64,000 nt of DNA from Morganella morganii (lineage in GTDB: Bacteria; Pseudomonadota; Gammaproteobacteria; Enterobacterales; Enterobacteriaceae). A program made the position numbers and the translations under genes. Positions 26,701 through 36,696 of the stretch are shown here, piece after piece. The notes below the pieces were generated by a model. It was not told where the DNA came from and searched no databases. It saw only the letters and a program-made list of their open reading frames with translations. The stretch lies in NCBI RefSeq assembly GCF_019242955.1, contig NZ_CP066129.1, positions 3,100,001 through 3,164,000 on the forward strand. The letters are read 5' to 3'. Each line of letters starts with the position of its first letter. Positions within the stretch are counted from its first letter, which is position 1.

Positions 26701-28350
26701 ATGACAAAAACAGTCGCTGAACATGTGCTGAGCCGCCTGCAGGATTTAGGTATCCGCCATGTCTTTGGTGTGGCGGGAGATTTTGCTTTCCCGATTGAGG
26801 ACGCCGTCTGCGAAAGCCGGACTATGCAATGGATGGGTAACTGTAATGAACTGAATGCCGCGTATGCGGCTGACGGCTATGCCCGGGTTAACGGCATGGC
26901 GGCGCTTTCCACCACATTCGGTGTCGGGGAGCTGAGTGCCATCAACGGTATTGCCGGGTCTTACGCTGAACATCTGCCGGTCTTTCACCTGGTCGGTATG
27001 CCGGCCAGCGGCGTGCAAAACAGCGGCCGCCTGGTGCATCACACCTTAGGCAACGGTGATTTCAGCCTGTTTTATGAACTGGGGCAGCGCCTTTCCTGTG
27101 CACACGCCGTTATGACCCCGGAAAACTGCGTGGCAGAGACAGAACGTCTGATCGCAGCCGCACTGCGTGAGCGCCGTCCGGTCTATATCGGTTTTCCGTT
27201 TGATTACGCCACACAACCGGTTCAGATACCGGAGCACCTTACCGTACCGGCACAACCGGTCAGTGATAACACCGCGCTGGCAGAAGCCGTGGCGGCGATC
27301 AGCGCAAAACTGGCCGAAAGCCCGTCGGCCTGTATCCTGCCAGGCATGCTGACCGCTCGTTCCGGACTGATTGATGACGTACAGGCCCTGATCCGTCAGA
27401 CCGGCCTGCCGTACGCCACCATGTTTATGGATAAAGCGATTATCAGTGAATCTGATCCGCATTATACCGGAATGTACAACGGTCAGCTGATGAACCCGCA
27501 GGTCAGGGAATTTGTTGAGAACAGTGACTGTGTGCTGGGTATCGGCGCGGTGATGACAGACTTTAACACCGGCAGTTTTACCGCTGATATCGCACCGGAA
27601 AAGCTAATCAGCATAATGGCGGATCATGTCCGCATCGGCACGGCGGTGTATCAGAATGTGTATATGCGGGATCTGCTGCCTGCCCTGACTGCCGTTCTGC
27701 CGCACAGAGAGTGCCGCATACCGCCTGCTGCCGGACTGGGCAAGCCGGTGACAGAAGCATCCGGTAACATTACCCCGCAGTATTTGTATCCGCGTTTTGA
27801 ACAATTGTTCAGAAAAGACGATATTATCATCGCCGAAACCGGCACGGTTTCTATGGGACTGGGCTTTGCACTGCTCCCGGAAGGGGCGCAGTTCCATAAC
27901 CAAACGTTATGGGGATCTATCGGCTGGGCAACCCCGGCGGCCTTTGGTGCAGCGGTTGCGGCGCCTGATCGCAGACTGATTCTGATCACCGGGGAGGGTT
28001 CACATCAGCTGACCGCTCAGGAAATCAGCCAGTTTGGCCGTTTTGGTCTGAAACCGCTGATTTTTGTGCTGAACAATGACGGCTATCTGATTGAGCGCCT
28101 GCTGTGCAAAGACCCGGAAGCCGTTTATAACGACCTGCCGCAATGGCGTTACGCGCAACTACCGCAGGCGCTGGGATGTGACAACTGGTATTGCCGCCGT
28201 GTCACCACCTGCACGGAACTGGATGAGGCGATCCGGGAAGCGGAGTCCGGTGACTGCGCTGCATATATCGAAGTGGTGACAGAACGTTATGCCGCATCTG
28301 ATCTGGCAAAAAAACTCGGTGAGTCTGTCGCGACGCTTTATTCGTTTTAA
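26701..28350 (+). CDS. thiamine-diphosphate 2-oxo acid decarboxylase (indolepyruvate/phenylpyruvate decarboxylase type)
   Basis: 549 residues, the length of the pyruvate/indolepyruvate decarboxylase family. Cofactor-activating Glu is in CNELNAAYAADGYAR (about residue 50), the catalytic His pair in RLVHHTLGNGDF (about residue 114), and the ThDP/Mg motif runs from GEGSHQLTAQEISQFGRFG to LNNDGY (the first residues are GEG rather than GDG). Non-oxidative decarboxylation of aromatic or branched 2-oxo acids to aldehydes is expected. SD GGAG precedes the ATG. Exact substrate is open; IpdC-like is the best label. Confidence 0.87.
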   Translation: MTKTVAEHVLSRLQDLGIRHVFGVAGDFAFPIEDAVCESRTMQWMGNCNELNAAYAADGYARVNGMAALSTTFGVGELSAINGIAGSYAEHLPVFHLVGMPASGVQNSGRLVHHTLGNGDFSLFYELGQRLSCAHAVMTPENCVAETERLIAAALRERRPVYIGFPFDYATQPVQIPEHLTVPAQPVSDNTALAEAVAAISAKLAESPSACILPGMLTARSGLIDDVQALIRQTGLPYATMFMDKAIISESDPHYTGMYNGQLMNPQVREFVENSDCVLGIGAVMTDFNTGSFTADIAPEKLISIMADHVRIGTAVYQNVYMRDLLPALTAVLPHRECRIPPAAGLGKPVTEASGNITPQYLYPRFEQLFRKDDIIIAETGTVSMGLGFALLPEGAQFHNQTLWGSIGWATPAAFGAAVAAPDRRLILITGEGSHQLTAQEISQFGRFGLKPLIFVLNNDGYLIERLLCKDPEAVYNDLPQWRYAQLPQALGCDNWYCRRVTTCTELDEAIREAESGDCAAYIEVVTERYAASDLAKKLGESVATLYSF

Positions 28351-28360
28351 ATCACCCGTA

Positions 28361-28389
28361 ATCCTGATACTGCCCGGCGGTATCAGGAT
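28361..28389. terminator. hairpin between convergent genes
   Basis: Arms ATCCTGATAC and GTATCAGGAT around a short loop, 10 bp after the decarboxylase stop and overlapping the start of the gap to the convergent lipoprotein gene. No long T-run on either side, so its terminator strength is uncertain. Confidence 0.55.
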
Positions 28390-28390
28390 G

Positions 28391-28891
28391 TTAAAAACCG
28401 TTCTTTTCACATAAGGCTTTATTGGCATTCAGGGTAAATAAAACATGGCCGGGATAATCATCGTAATAATGATGTATTTCCGCCAGCCCTTTGGCCTGAG
28501 CCAGCCGCACGGTCTGTAACGAGCATGTCCGGTAAATCAGGTCTTTTTGCATCGTTTTCTGATCATTTTCCCGCGCTTCTGCCGGTTTTTTCAGCCAGTC
28601 CGCTGACAGGGAATAATGGTAAATCACATCACTTCCTTTTGCCTCAACCTTTTCAATATACACCGTGTCATCTATTTTCATGCGCGGCTGTCCCCGCATC
28701 CGTGCCCGGTCATTTTCCGCAGCCAGTGCCGCAGCCTCACTGACACTCATCGTATCTATGCGCTGTTTAAAAGCAGTGACATATGCCGGAGACTGAGAAT
28801 AATGCTCCGCGTAGCGCTCACGAAGTTCCTGATCACTCATGACACAACCGCTCAGAATCAGTGCGGATAACAGCAGAAGACGTTTTTTCAT
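28391..28891 (-). CDS. putative outer-membrane lipoprotein, unknown function
   Basis: 166 residues from ATG 28891 (AAGGA six bases upstream; a TTG two codons earlier is rejected). Signal peptide MKKRLLLLSALILSGC with lipidation at Cys16; Val at +2 suggests the outer membrane. The mature part is helical at first (RERYAEHYSQSPAYVTAFKQ), then mixed, with two more cysteines near the end (YRTCSLQ, KALCEKNG) that could pair. Starts 21 bp after the duplicated SH3-like protein gene and is likely co-transcribed with it. No family recognised. Confidence 0.75.
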   Translation of the reverse strand: MKKRLLLLSALILSGCVMSDQELRERYAEHYSQSPAYVTAFKQRIDTMSVSEAAALAAENDRARMRGQPRMKIDDTVYIEKVEAKGSDVIYHYSLSADWLKKPAEARENDQKTMQKDLIYRTCSLQTVRLAQAKGLAEIHHYYDDYPGHVLFTLNANKALCEKNGF

Positions 28892-28912
28892 ACTCAATCC
28901 TTACAGGATAAA

Positions 28913-30511
28913 TCAGCGGATATCGGATTCCGGATAGTTTTTATACATAATGACTTTAATGACCCGGTCGCTGTCAAAACAAAAACCGAGCCGGCGATCG
29001 AACCAGTCATAATAGTAGCAATTATCGTCCGGAGATACCTGATAGAGATTTCCGTAAGCGTTAACCATATCCTGATAGGTATCACCTGCCGCAATGCCCC
29101 GCCGGGTTTTATAGCGGTCATTTTTGAAGGTTATCTCCGAAATGTATTTATCCTGTCCCCCGGTACGTTTTTCAATAATCATATTGATCCCGGCTACCGT
29201 AATTATCGTATCACCGGCATCAAAACGCCATAATTCAAACTCCCGGAAAAAATCATGTACCGGCGGTACCGATACCTTTTCCCTTTGCTTATCCAGCCAG
29301 CCGGAAACCGTATTATCACTCAGCGGTTTCCCCAGAAAATCCGCCGCTCCGTTATCGGATGACCAGATGAAATCCTCATAATTAAGGGCATTACTTTGCT
29401 CATCCGTCTTTTCCAGCAGTGATAATTTTATCCACCCCTCAGCCACTTTATTTTTGCTGTTCATGTAATTCACATAGGCAAAATCGCCCTGTCTGCGATA
29501 CTGCAGAACACGATCCCCGCGGATAATAAAGTGATCTGTTTTACATTGTTCATCCGGCTGGGAATAAAACCAGGCCCGGCCAACGGAAATAACCACTTTC
29601 TGTGCAGGTTGTGTCAGCGTCGGGGCAGACCAGGTGACCGGGTTTACCATGCAGTTTTCCTTTCCCGGGGCGGTCAGAAGATAGGTGATACGGGTTATTT
29701 TTTTCTCTTTGTCTGTTTGAAAAATAAGACTCATATTGCTGTGGTGATAAATAAATGATTCGCTGTTCTCATCCGCATCAAAGCTGCTATGAAGACCATA
29801 GCGTTCAAACATCAGAAAATCAGAATCACCGGTTTTAATTCCGCGATGTGTTTTATACTTATCCGAAAGAATAACAATCTGACTGACAACTCCTTCATCC
29901 CGGCTATTATTAATTCCCTCTGTAACATATACATAAATATCCGGCTCAGGAATCACCACACCCATTGTTTTCCCGGTTTTACTGTAACCTGCAAATACCA
30001 GCCCGGGTTCCTTTGCATAATATTCTGTGATATTCCGGCTGAGTTCACTCAGGGGTTCACCGGGACGAAGTACTATCTGATTAACCGTCAGCTGATAATC
30101 TTCATCTGACAGCGGATTATCCGTTTTTCTTTCCGGTTTACGGTTTACGTCATCTTTTTCTTCCGCAAGCGGGGATATTCTGAGATTCGTTTTTGTCAGC
30201 TGAGATAATTCCAGCCAGCCGTCAATCAGCTCACCTTCGCTGTTGATATATCCCCCCAGCAGATAATCACCGGTGGTCTGATAACCGATAACTGAATCAC
30301 CTTTAACCAGAAAACTATTTTTACTTTTACAGCGGCGGTCCGGCGCAGAATAGAAATAAGCACGTCCGGGAGAGGACACCCGGTAAATATGACGTTCAGT
30401 GTCATATTCATCAGTATTAATACGTAAAGATATTTCCTGACATTCATCTGTCACTGCCGGTGAAATTAGCGGATAAAATAATAACAGGCCGGATAACAGT
30501 ATTTTTATCAT
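28913..30511 (-). CDS. exported protein with two repeated SH3-like/unknown units
   Basis: 532 residues with a signal peptide (MIKILLSGLLLFYPLISPAV). The protein is an internal duplication. Unit 1 has GRAYFYSAPDRRCKSKNSFL, VKGDSVIGYQTTGDYLLGGY and IDGWLELSQL; unit 2 has GRAWFYSQPDEQCKTDHFII, RGDRVLQYRRQGDFAYVNY and AEGWIKLSLL, an SH3-like strand pattern. Each is followed by a second segment with KYKTHRGIKTGDSDF in unit 1 and RYKTRRGIAAGDTYQDM in unit 2. Each unit keeps one conserved Cys in the CK motif. Probably periplasmic, possibly binding peptidoglycan or a periplasmic protein (inference). A lipoprotein gene follows. Confidence 0.75.
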   Translation of the reverse strand: MIKILLSGLLLFYPLISPAVTDECQEISLRINTDEYDTERHIYRVSSPGRAYFYSAPDRRCKSKNSFLVKGDSVIGYQTTGDYLLGGYINSEGELIDGWLELSQLTKTNLRISPLAEEKDDVNRKPERKTDNPLSDEDYQLTVNQIVLRPGEPLSELSRNITEYYAKEPGLVFAGYSKTGKTMGVVIPEPDIYVYVTEGINNSRDEGVVSQIVILSDKYKTHRGIKTGDSDFLMFERYGLHSSFDADENSESFIYHHSNMSLIFQTDKEKKITRITYLLTAPGKENCMVNPVTWSAPTLTQPAQKVVISVGRAWFYSQPDEQCKTDHFIIRGDRVLQYRRQGDFAYVNYMNSKNKVAEGWIKLSLLEKTDEQSNALNYEDFIWSSDNGAADFLGKPLSDNTVSGWLDKQREKVSVPPVHDFFREFELWRFDAGDTIITVAGINMIIEKRTGGQDKYISEITFKNDRYKTRRGIAAGDTYQDMVNAYGNLYQVSPDDNCYYYDWFDRRLGFCFDSDRVIKVIMYKNYPESDIR

Positions 30512-30606
30512 TCACTCGGATACCGGAAAAATAAACATAATAAACTTATAGCGTATTATCTCTTTTCTTTCTTCGGTATCCTCACTATTTTATACTCTTT
30601 TTTTTA

Positions 30607-31416
30607 TTACCCTTTCACCAGAATCACTTCTGTTCCTATCCGGCGCAGCCCGGTCAGGCTCGCTTCCGGAATACCGTCATCGGTAATAATGGTATCAATA
30701 CGCTGGGTATCAATTATTTTATGCAGGCTGGAGCTGTTAAATTTACTGGAGTCTGTTACCACCACAATATGCCCGGCCACTTCACACATCCGCCGGTTGA
30801 GCCGTGCCTCATCTTCATTATGCGTGCTGATTCCGCGCTCAAGATCAATCGCATCCACCCCGAGAAATAACATATCAAAGTGATAATTCTGTAATGACTG
30901 CTCCGCCTGATCCCCGTAAAAGGAGAGAGACTGACGCCGCAGCTGTCCGCCGGTCATCAGCAGTTCCACCCCGGGCGCTTCCAGCAGTGCATTCGCCACA
31001 TTCATACCGTTGGTCATCACAATCGTGTCCTGATGATGGCGCAGCTGACGGGCTATTTCGTAGGTTGTGGTACCGGAGTCCAGAATAACGCGCTGCCCCG
31101 GCCGGATCAGTCCGGCTGCCACCGATGCAATATTACGCTTAATGGTGGTGTGGCGGGTGCTTTTGTCTTCCAGTGACGGCTCACTGACCGGCGCAACGCC
31201 TTCACAAATCAGTGCGCCGCCGTATGCACGTACCGCAATCCCCTGCTTTTCAAGAAAAGCCAGATCATTGCGGATAGTCACCGTGGAAACACGGAACTGC
31301 TGCGACAACTCATTGACCTGAACACTGCCATGGGCACGCAGAAGCTGAATGATATGCTCACGCCGCCCGCTCGTTCCCATTACCCGGTTATCCGTTCCGG
31401 TGTCCGGACTGTTCAT
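30607..31416 (-). CDS. agaR: DeoR-family repressor of GalNAc/galactosamine catabolism
   Basis: 269 residues from ATG 31416, exactly the E. coli AgaR length; AAGGAT lies seven bases upstream, whereas the in-frame ATG at 31437 has no SD. DeoR helix-turn-helix [20 protein letters not shown], then the DeoR effector domain with [15 protein letters not shown], the long identical stretch [20 protein letters not shown], and [20 protein letters not shown]. Its own promoter carries an AgaR operator (31444-31467). Divergent from kbaZ. Confidence 0.96.
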   Translation of the reverse strand: MNSPDTGTDNRVMGTSGRREHIIQLLRAHGSVQVNELSQQFRVSTVTIRNDLAFLEKQGIAVRAYGGALICEGVAPVSEPSLEDKSTRHTTIKRNIASVAAGLIRPGQRVILDSGTTTYEIARQLRHHQDTIVMTNGMNVANALLEAPGVELLMTGGQLRRQSLSFYGDQAEQSLQNYHFDMLFLGVDAIDLERGISTHNEDEARLNRRMCEVAGHIVVVTDSSKFNSSSLHKIIDTQRIDTIITDDGIPEASLTGLRRIGTEVILVKG

Positions 31417-31443
31417 GGTTTTATCCTTAACATTCATTTAAAA

Positions 31444-31467
31444 AATCTTTCGTTTCATTTCGTTTGG
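31444..31467 (+). promoter_or_regulatory. AgaR operator at the agaR promoter
   Basis: Matches 23 of 24 positions of the E. coli AgaR consensus as I remember it (core TTTCRTTTYRTTTY, here TTTCGTTTCATTTC). It lies 28-51 bp upstream of the agaR start. Confidence 0.8.
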
Positions 31468-31582
31468 TATATTAACGCTTTTCTTTGTACAGAATGCAAG
31501 CCCATAAAAAGGGTTAACATCCGGTGACCCAGGAACAGACCCTTTCATTATATTTCTTTTGTGATGCAGATCCGGATTCCGG

Positions 31583-31606
31583 AAGCTTTCATTTTGTTTT
31601 CTTTTT
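31583..31606 (+). promoter_or_regulatory. AgaR operator at the kbaZ promoter
   Basis: Core TTTCATTTTGTTTT fits the AgaR consensus at 23 of 24 positions. It ends 70 bp before the kbaZ GTG, just upstream of a plausible -10 (TATGCTAT, about 31619-31626). Confidence 0.8.
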
Positions 31607-31675
31607 TCTCTATAGCAGTATGCTATTCAGACATCGAAACAAAAACAAACCAAATCCGGCTGTAAGGAGAGGAAA

Positions 31676-32950
31676 GTGAAACTTTTAACTGATATCGTTG
31701 CCCGCCACAAACAGGGGAATAAAACAGGAATTTATGCTGTCTGTTCCGCCCATCCGTATGTTCTGAAAGCAGCGGTATGTTTTGCCCGTGAACAACAGAC
31801 GCCGTTACTGGTTGAAGCGACCTCCAACCAGGTCGATCAGTTCGGCGGCTATACCGGCATGACACCGGCAGACTTCCGCGATTTTATGTGGAAACTGGCG
31901 GATGAACATCACTTTCCCCGCGAACAGCTGATCCTCGGCGGCGACCACCTCGGGCCGAACCGCTGGCAGAATGAACCCGCTGAAGAGGCCATGGCAAAAG
32001 CCGATGAGCTTATCCGCACCTATGTTGCCGCCGGATTCAAAAAAATTCACCTCGATTGCAGTATGTCCTGCGCCGGTGATCCGGTACCGCTGACGGATGA
32101 GATTGTCGCACAGCGTGCCGCCCGCCTGGCGGTCATTGCGGAAGAAACCTGTGAAAAACATTTCGGCGTCCGCGATTTGGTGTATGTGATTGGTACAGAA
32201 GTACCGGTACCGGGCGGCGCTCACGAGGAACTGAATGAACTGGCGGTCACCACACCACAGGCTGCATCCGCCACTATCGCCGCGCATCAGGACGCCTTTG
32301 CTCGCCATCAGCTCACGGATATCTGGCCGCGCATTACCGGGCTGGTTGTACAGCCGGGCGTGGAATTTGATCACAATAATGTCATTGATTACCGGCCTGA
32401 GAAAGCCCGGGCACTGAGTGAGATGGTCACACATCATGAACATCTGGTGTATGAGGCGCATTCCACCGATTACCAGACCCCGCAGGCACTCAGTCAGCTG
32501 GTGGATGACCACTTTGCGATTCTGAAAGTCGGCCCCGGACTGACCTTTGCCCTGCGTGAAGCCCTGTATGCTCTTGCCGGTATTGAAGATGAACTTATTG
32601 CCCCGGCGGCACGCTCCGGGCTGCGTCAGGTACTGGAAGATGTCATGCTGCAAAAACCGGGCTACTGGCAGAGTTATTACACCGGTGATGAGCTGACCCG
32701 CCGCCTTGCCCGCAGCTACAGTTACTCTGATCGCATCCGCTATTACTGGCCGGATGACACCATCAGTGCGGCAGTCGCCCGTCTGCTGGAAAATCTGACA
32801 GAAACCGCGATCCCGCTGCCGCTGATCAGCCAGTATCTGCCGTTACAGTATCCGCTGGTACGCGCCGGAACGATTTCCGCCGCACCGGAAGACTTAATCA
32901 TCGCGCACATTCAGACTGTGCTGCGTCACTATCACGATGCCTGCCGATAA
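31676..32950 (+). CDS. kbaZ: tagatose-1,6-bisphosphate aldolase non-catalytic subunit
   Basis: 424 residues, GatZ/KbaZ family. Begins with GTG 31676 behind AAGGAGAGG. Hallmark sequences [49 protein letters not shown] and [11 protein letters not shown] are present. KbaZ is needed for full activity and stability of the KbaY aldolase encoded at 38137. First gene of the kbaZ-agaVWEFA operon, behind an AgaR operator. Confidence 0.95.
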   Translation: MKLLTDIVARHKQGNKTGIYAVCSAHPYVLKAAVCFAREQQTPLLVEATSNQVDQFGGYTGMTPADFRDFMWKLADEHHFPREQLILGGDHLGPNRWQNEPAEEAMAKADELIRTYVAAGFKKIHLDCSMSCAGDPVPLTDEIVAQRAARLAVIAEETCEKHFGVRDLVYVIGTEVPVPGGAHEELNELAVTTPQAASATIAAHQDAFARHQLTDIWPRITGLVVQPGVEFDHNNVIDYRPEKARALSEMVTHHEHLVYEAHSTDYQTPQALSQLVDDHFAILKVGPGLTFALREALYALAGIEDELIAPAARSGLRQVLEDVMLQKPGYWQSYYTGDELTRRLARSYSYSDRIRYYWPDDTISAAVARLLENLTETAIPLPLISQYLPLQYPLVRAGTISAAPEDLIIAHIQTVLRHYHDACR

Positions 32951-32965
32951 GAGCGAGAAACAGCC

Positions 32966-33439
32966 ATGCCAAATATTGTGTTAAGTCGTATTGATGAACG
33001 GTTAATCCACGGACAGGTTGGTGTCCAGTGGGTGGGATTTGCCGGTGCCAATCTGGTGCTGGTCGCCAATGATGAGGTCGCGGAAGATCCGTTACAGCAG
33101 AACCTGATGGAAATGGTGCTGACGGAAGGGATTGCCGTGCGCTTCTGGCCGCTGCAGAAAGTGATCGACAACATTCATAAAGCTGCTGACCGCCAGAAAA
33201 TTCTGCTGGTCTGCAAAACCCCGGCAGATTTTCTGACCCTGGTGAAAGGCGGTGTTCCGGTGGAACGTATTAACGTCGGCAATATTCACTATACCGAAGG
33301 CAAACGTCAGATTGCCAAAACAGTGTCTGTGGATGAGGCGGATATCGCCGCATTCCGCGGGCTTAACGAGGCCGGTGTTGCCTGCTACATCCAGGGTGTA
33401 CCGACAGAACCGGCGCAGGATCTGTTCAAACTGCTCTGA
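32966..33439 (+). CDS. agaV: PTS EIIB, N-acetylgalactosamine-specific
   Basis: 157 residues, mannose-family EIIB. The phospho-acceptor His is in SRIDERLIHGQVGVQW (His15 by count). Near-identity in pattern to E. coli AgaV over the whole length (e.g. LVLVANDEVAEDPLQQNLME). Transfers phosphate from EIIA (AgaF) to the sugar passing through AgaW/AgaE. 15 bp after kbaZ. Confidence 0.95.
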   Translation: MPNIVLSRIDERLIHGQVGVQWVGFAGANLVLVANDEVAEDPLQQNLMEMVLTEGIAVRFWPLQKVIDNIHKAADRQKILLVCKTPADFLTLVKGGVPVERINVGNIHYTEGKRQIAKTVSVDEADIAAFRGLNEAGVACYIQGVPTEPAQDLFKLL

Positions 33440-33449
33440 GGATACATGT

Positions 33450-34229
33450 ATGGAAATCAGTCTGTTACAAGCTATCGCTCTCGGGCTGGTAGCCTTTATT
33501 GCCGGATTGGATCTGTTTAACGGGCTCACGCACATTCACCGTCCGGTGGTGCTGGGGCCGGTGGTCGGTCTGATCCTCGGCGATCTCAATACCGGGATAC
33601 TGACCGGCGGGACGCTGGAACTGGTCTGGATGGGGCTCGCACCGCTGGCCGGCGCCCAGCCGCCGAACGTAATTATCGGTACGATTGTCGGGACGGCCTT
33701 TGCTATCTCCACCGGTGTCAAACCGGAAGTGGCGGTCGGTGTTGCGGTACCGTTTGCCGTGGCGGTTCAGATGGGGATCACCTTCCTGTTTTCAGTCATG
33801 TCCGGTGTGATGTCCCGCTGTGACAAAATGGCGGCCAATGCGGATACCAGAGGGATTGAGCGCATCAACTACCTCGCACTGCTGGCGCTCGGTACGTTCT
33901 ATTTTCTCTGTGCCTTCCTGCCGATCTATTTCGGGGCAGATCACGCCAAAACCCTGATTGATGTACTCCCTGCACGCTTAATTGACGGACTGGGTGTTGC
34001 GGGCGGCATTATGCCGGCCATCGGGTTTGCCGTCCTGCTGAAAATCATGATGAAAAATGCCTACATTCCTTATTTCATTCTGGGATTTGTCGGCGCCGCC
34101 TGGCTTCAGTTACCGGTTCTGGCTATCGCCGCTGCCGCACTGGCGATGGCAATGATCGATTTCGTCCGCAAACCGGCAGAAAGCGAACCGGCACAACCGT
34201 CACACGAGGAATTTGAAGATGGCATCTGA
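33450..34229 (+). CDS. agaW: PTS EIIC, N-acetylgalactosamine-specific
   Basis: 259 residues from ATG 33450 (SD GAGGA ahead); the frame is open further upstream inside agaV but that part is not the protein. Mannose-family EIIC with the signature GTLELVWMGLAPLAGAQPP and several hydrophobic helices (VVLGPVVGLILGDLNTGIL; YFLCAFLPIYFGA). Full length, unlike the truncated agaW of E. coli K-12. Overlaps the agaE start by 11 bp. Confidence 0.93.
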   Translation: MEISLLQAIALGLVAFIAGLDLFNGLTHIHRPVVLGPVVGLILGDLNTGILTGGTLELVWMGLAPLAGAQPPNVIIGTIVGTAFAISTGVKPEVAVGVAVPFAVAVQMGITFLFSVMSGVMSRCDKMAANADTRGIERINYLALLALGTFYFLCAFLPIYFGADHAKTLIDVLPARLIDGLGVAGGIMPAIGFAVLLKIMMKNAYIPYFILGFVGAAWLQLPVLAIAAAALAMAMIDFVRKPAESEPAQPSHEEFEDGI

Positions 34230-35094
34230 AAAAAATCATTCATCTGCCGCAGAAGCGGAAACCTTACTGCCTGCGGACTGTAATCAGGATGTGTATGAAG
34301 ACCAGAGCACCGGCGCGGAACTGACCCGCAAGGATATCAACAGAGTCGCGTGGCGCTCCCTGCTGTTACAGGCTTCCTTTAACTACGAACGGATGCAGGC
34401 CGCGGGCTGGCTGTACGGACTGCTGCCCGCACTGAAAAAAATCCACACCAATAAACGTGACCTGGCACGCGCCATGAAAGGCCATATGGGATTCTTCAAT
34501 ACCCACCCTTTCCTGGTAACCTTTGTTATCGGCATCATCCTGGCGATGGAACGTTCCAAACAAGACGTGAACAGTATTCAGAGTACCAAAATTGCTGTTG
34601 GCGCACCGCTGGGCGGGATCGGCGATGCCATGTTCTGGCTGACACTGCTGCCTATCTGCGGCGGTATCGGTGCCAGTCTCGCATTGCAGGGCTCTATTCT
34701 CGGTGCCGTGGTCTTCCTGGTGATGTTTAACGTCGTGCATTTCGGCCTGCGTTTCGGCCTGGCGCACTATGCTTACCGGATGGGAGTTGCCGCCATTCCG
34801 CTTATCAAGGCTAATACCAAAAAAGTCGGTCATGCGGCCTCGATTGTCGGGATGACCGTGATCGGTGCCCTGGTGGCGACTTATGTCCGGCTTTCAACCA
34901 CGCTGGAAATTACCGCCGGTGATGCAGTGGTCAAATTACAGAGTGATGTGATTGATAAGCTGATGCCTGCTTTTCTGCCGCTGGTCTACACCCTGTCAAT
35001 GTTCTGGCTGGTGCGCCGCGGCTGGAGCCCGCTGCGTCTGATCGTACTGACGGTGGCGCTGGGTATCATCGGCAAATTCGCCCATTTCCTGTAA
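34219..35094 (+). CDS. agaE: PTS EIID, N-acetylgalactosamine-specific
   Basis: 291 residues from ATG 34219 with GAGGA eight bases upstream; the in-frame TTG at 34213 is less likely. Mannose-family EIID: LLLQASFNYERMQAAGWLYG, MGFFNTHPFLVTFVIGIILA, PLGGIGDAMFWLTLLPICGG and a hydrophobic C-terminus. Forms the membrane channel with AgaW. Confidence 0.94.
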   Translation: MASEKNHSSAAEAETLLPADCNQDVYEDQSTGAELTRKDINRVAWRSLLLQASFNYERMQAAGWLYGLLPALKKIHTNKRDLARAMKGHMGFFNTHPFLVTFVIGIILAMERSKQDVNSIQSTKIAVGAPLGGIGDAMFWLTLLPICGGIGASLALQGSILGAVVFLVMFNVVHFGLRFGLAHYAYRMGVAAIPLIKANTKKVGHAASIVGMTVIGALVATYVRLSTTLEITAGDAVVKLQSDVIDKLMPAFLPLVYTLSMFWLVRRGWSPLRLIVLTVALGIIGKFAHFL

Positions 35095-35110
35095 TTAAGA
35101 GGAGCAACTG

Positions 35111-35545
35111 ATGCCGGGAATTATTTTATGTGGTCACGGGGGCTTTGCCTCCGGACTGGAAAAAGCCATGTTACAGATTATCGGGGAACAGGACGATTTT
35201 GCAGCGATTGATTTTCCGGCAGAATCCACCACCGCCCGTCTGACACAGGAACTGGAAGCCGCACTGGCGCTGATGTCACACTGCGACAGCGTAATTTTCC
35301 TGACCGATATCCTCGGCGGCACCCCGTTCCGGGTAGCGGCCACGCTATCACAGGGCCGGGAAGACCGCGAAGTAATCACCGGCACCAACCTTCAGCTGCT
35401 GCTGGAAATGGCACTGGAGCGGGATTCTCTCTCTCCGGCCGATTTCCGCCGTGAAGCTCTGGCCTGCGGGCACCGGGGATTAACCAGTCTGACGGATGAA
35501 TTACAGCGGGAACGCTGCTGTGAAACGGAGGACGAAGGCATATGA
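35111..35545 (+). CDS. agaF: PTS EIIA, N-acetylgalactosamine-specific
   Basis: 144 residues, mannose-family EIIA. The phosphorylated His is in ILCGHGGFASGLE (His9), with the conserved FLTDILGGTPFRVA loop. Takes phosphate from HPr and gives it to AgaV. Its stop codon overlaps the agaA start (ATGA). Confidence 0.94.
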   Translation: MPGIILCGHGGFASGLEKAMLQIIGEQDDFAAIDFPAESTTARLTQELEAALALMSHCDSVIFLTDILGGTPFRVAATLSQGREDREVITGTNLQLLLEMALERDSLSPADFRREALACGHRGLTSLTDELQRERCCETEDEGI

Positions 35546-36681
35546 TTCAGCAAATCCGCGCCCGTCGTGTACTGACAGAATACGGCTGGCGGGAAAATCA
35601 GGCGGTGGTGGTGTCAGACGGCATTATTACCGCTATCACACCGCTGGCGGCAAAAGAGACACAGTTTGACGCTGAGCAGCTCTGCCCCGCCTATATTGAT
35701 ATCCATGTCCACGGCGGACAGGGTATGGATGTGATGGATGATAATCCGCAGGCACTGAAAACTATTGCGGTATTTAAGGCACAACAGGGCGTCGCCGCCT
35801 GGCTTGCTACCACCGTGACCGCCCCGCTGCCGGATCTGCGCAGCACTCTCGCGCGGATCGCCCGCTACTGTCAGCAGCAGACGATAACAGAACCGGTGGC
35901 GGAAGTGCTCGGCAGTTATCTGGAAGGCCCGTATTTCACACCACAGAACAAAGGCGCACACTCACCGGAGCTGTTCCGTGAATTACACATCAGTGAGCTG
36001 GATACCCTGATTGCCGATGCGGAAGGCACACTGAAAGTGGTCGCGCTGGCACCGGAAAAAACGGAGGCGCTGAATGCTATCCGTCACCTGAAACGGCGCG
36101 GGCTGAATGTGATGCTCGGCCACAGTGCCGCCACGTATGAGCAGACTCTGGCGGCTCTCGATGCCGGGGCTGACGGGCTGGTTCACTGTTTCAACGGCAT
36201 GACCGGCCTGCATCACCGCGAACCGGGCATGGCGGGAGCGGGATTATCCGACCCGCGGGCCTGGCTGGAGCTGATTGCTGACGGGCATCATGTACATCCG
36301 GCAGTGATGAGGATTGTTTGTCAGTGTGCCGCGCACCGCACAGTGCTGATCACCGATGCCATGCGGGCGGCCGGACAACCGGACGGCATTTATGATATCT
36401 GCGGCCATGATGTCACCATGAAAGCGGGCATTGTCCGGACCGCCTCCGGCGGCCTCGCCGGCAGTACCCTGGCACTGGATGACGCCGTCAGCAGGATGAT
36501 TACCGCAACCGGTACACTGCCGGAAACCGCCATCCGCATGGCCTCCCTGCAACCGGCACAACTGCTGGGGATCACCGCGACGCACGGCAGTATCTCCCCC
36601 GGGAAACGGGCGCATTTCAATGATCTGAACAGTGACTGGCAGGTAATACAAACCTGGATCCACGGACAGCCGGTACGCTGA
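35542..36681 (+). CDS. agaA: N-acetylgalactosamine-6-phosphate deacetylase
   Basis: 379 residues, NagA-like amidohydrolase. Metal site IDIHVHGGQGMDVMD near residue 55, EGPYFTPQNKGAHSP (metal Glu), MLGHSAATYEQT, VHCFNGMTGLHHREPGMAG and the catalytic Asp in LITDAMRAAG. Removes acetate from GalNAc-6-P; galactosamine-6-P then goes to AgaS. Last gene before a terminator. Confidence 0.94.
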   Translation: MIQQIRARRVLTEYGWRENQAVVVSDGIITAITPLAAKETQFDAEQLCPAYIDIHVHGGQGMDVMDDNPQALKTIAVFKAQQGVAAWLATTVTAPLPDLRSTLARIARYCQQQTITEPVAEVLGSYLEGPYFTPQNKGAHSPELFRELHISELDTLIADAEGTLKVVALAPEKTEALNAIRHLKRRGLNVMLGHSAATYEQTLAALDAGADGLVHCFNGMTGLHHREPGMAGAGLSDPRAWLELIADGHHVHPAVMRIVCQCAAHRTVLITDAMRAAGQPDGIYDICGHDVTMKAGIVRTASGGLAGSTLALDDAVSRMITATGTLPETAIRMASLQPAQLLGITATHGSISPGKRAHFNDLNSDWQVIQTWIHGQPVR

Positions 36682-36696
36682 TTTCCTTTCATTATG

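Noticed and set aside
33252-33449. N-terminal extension of AgaW inside agaV
   Set aside because: The EIIC family starts at MEISLLQAIALGL (ATG 33450, with a good SD); the upstream part is out-of-frame agaV.
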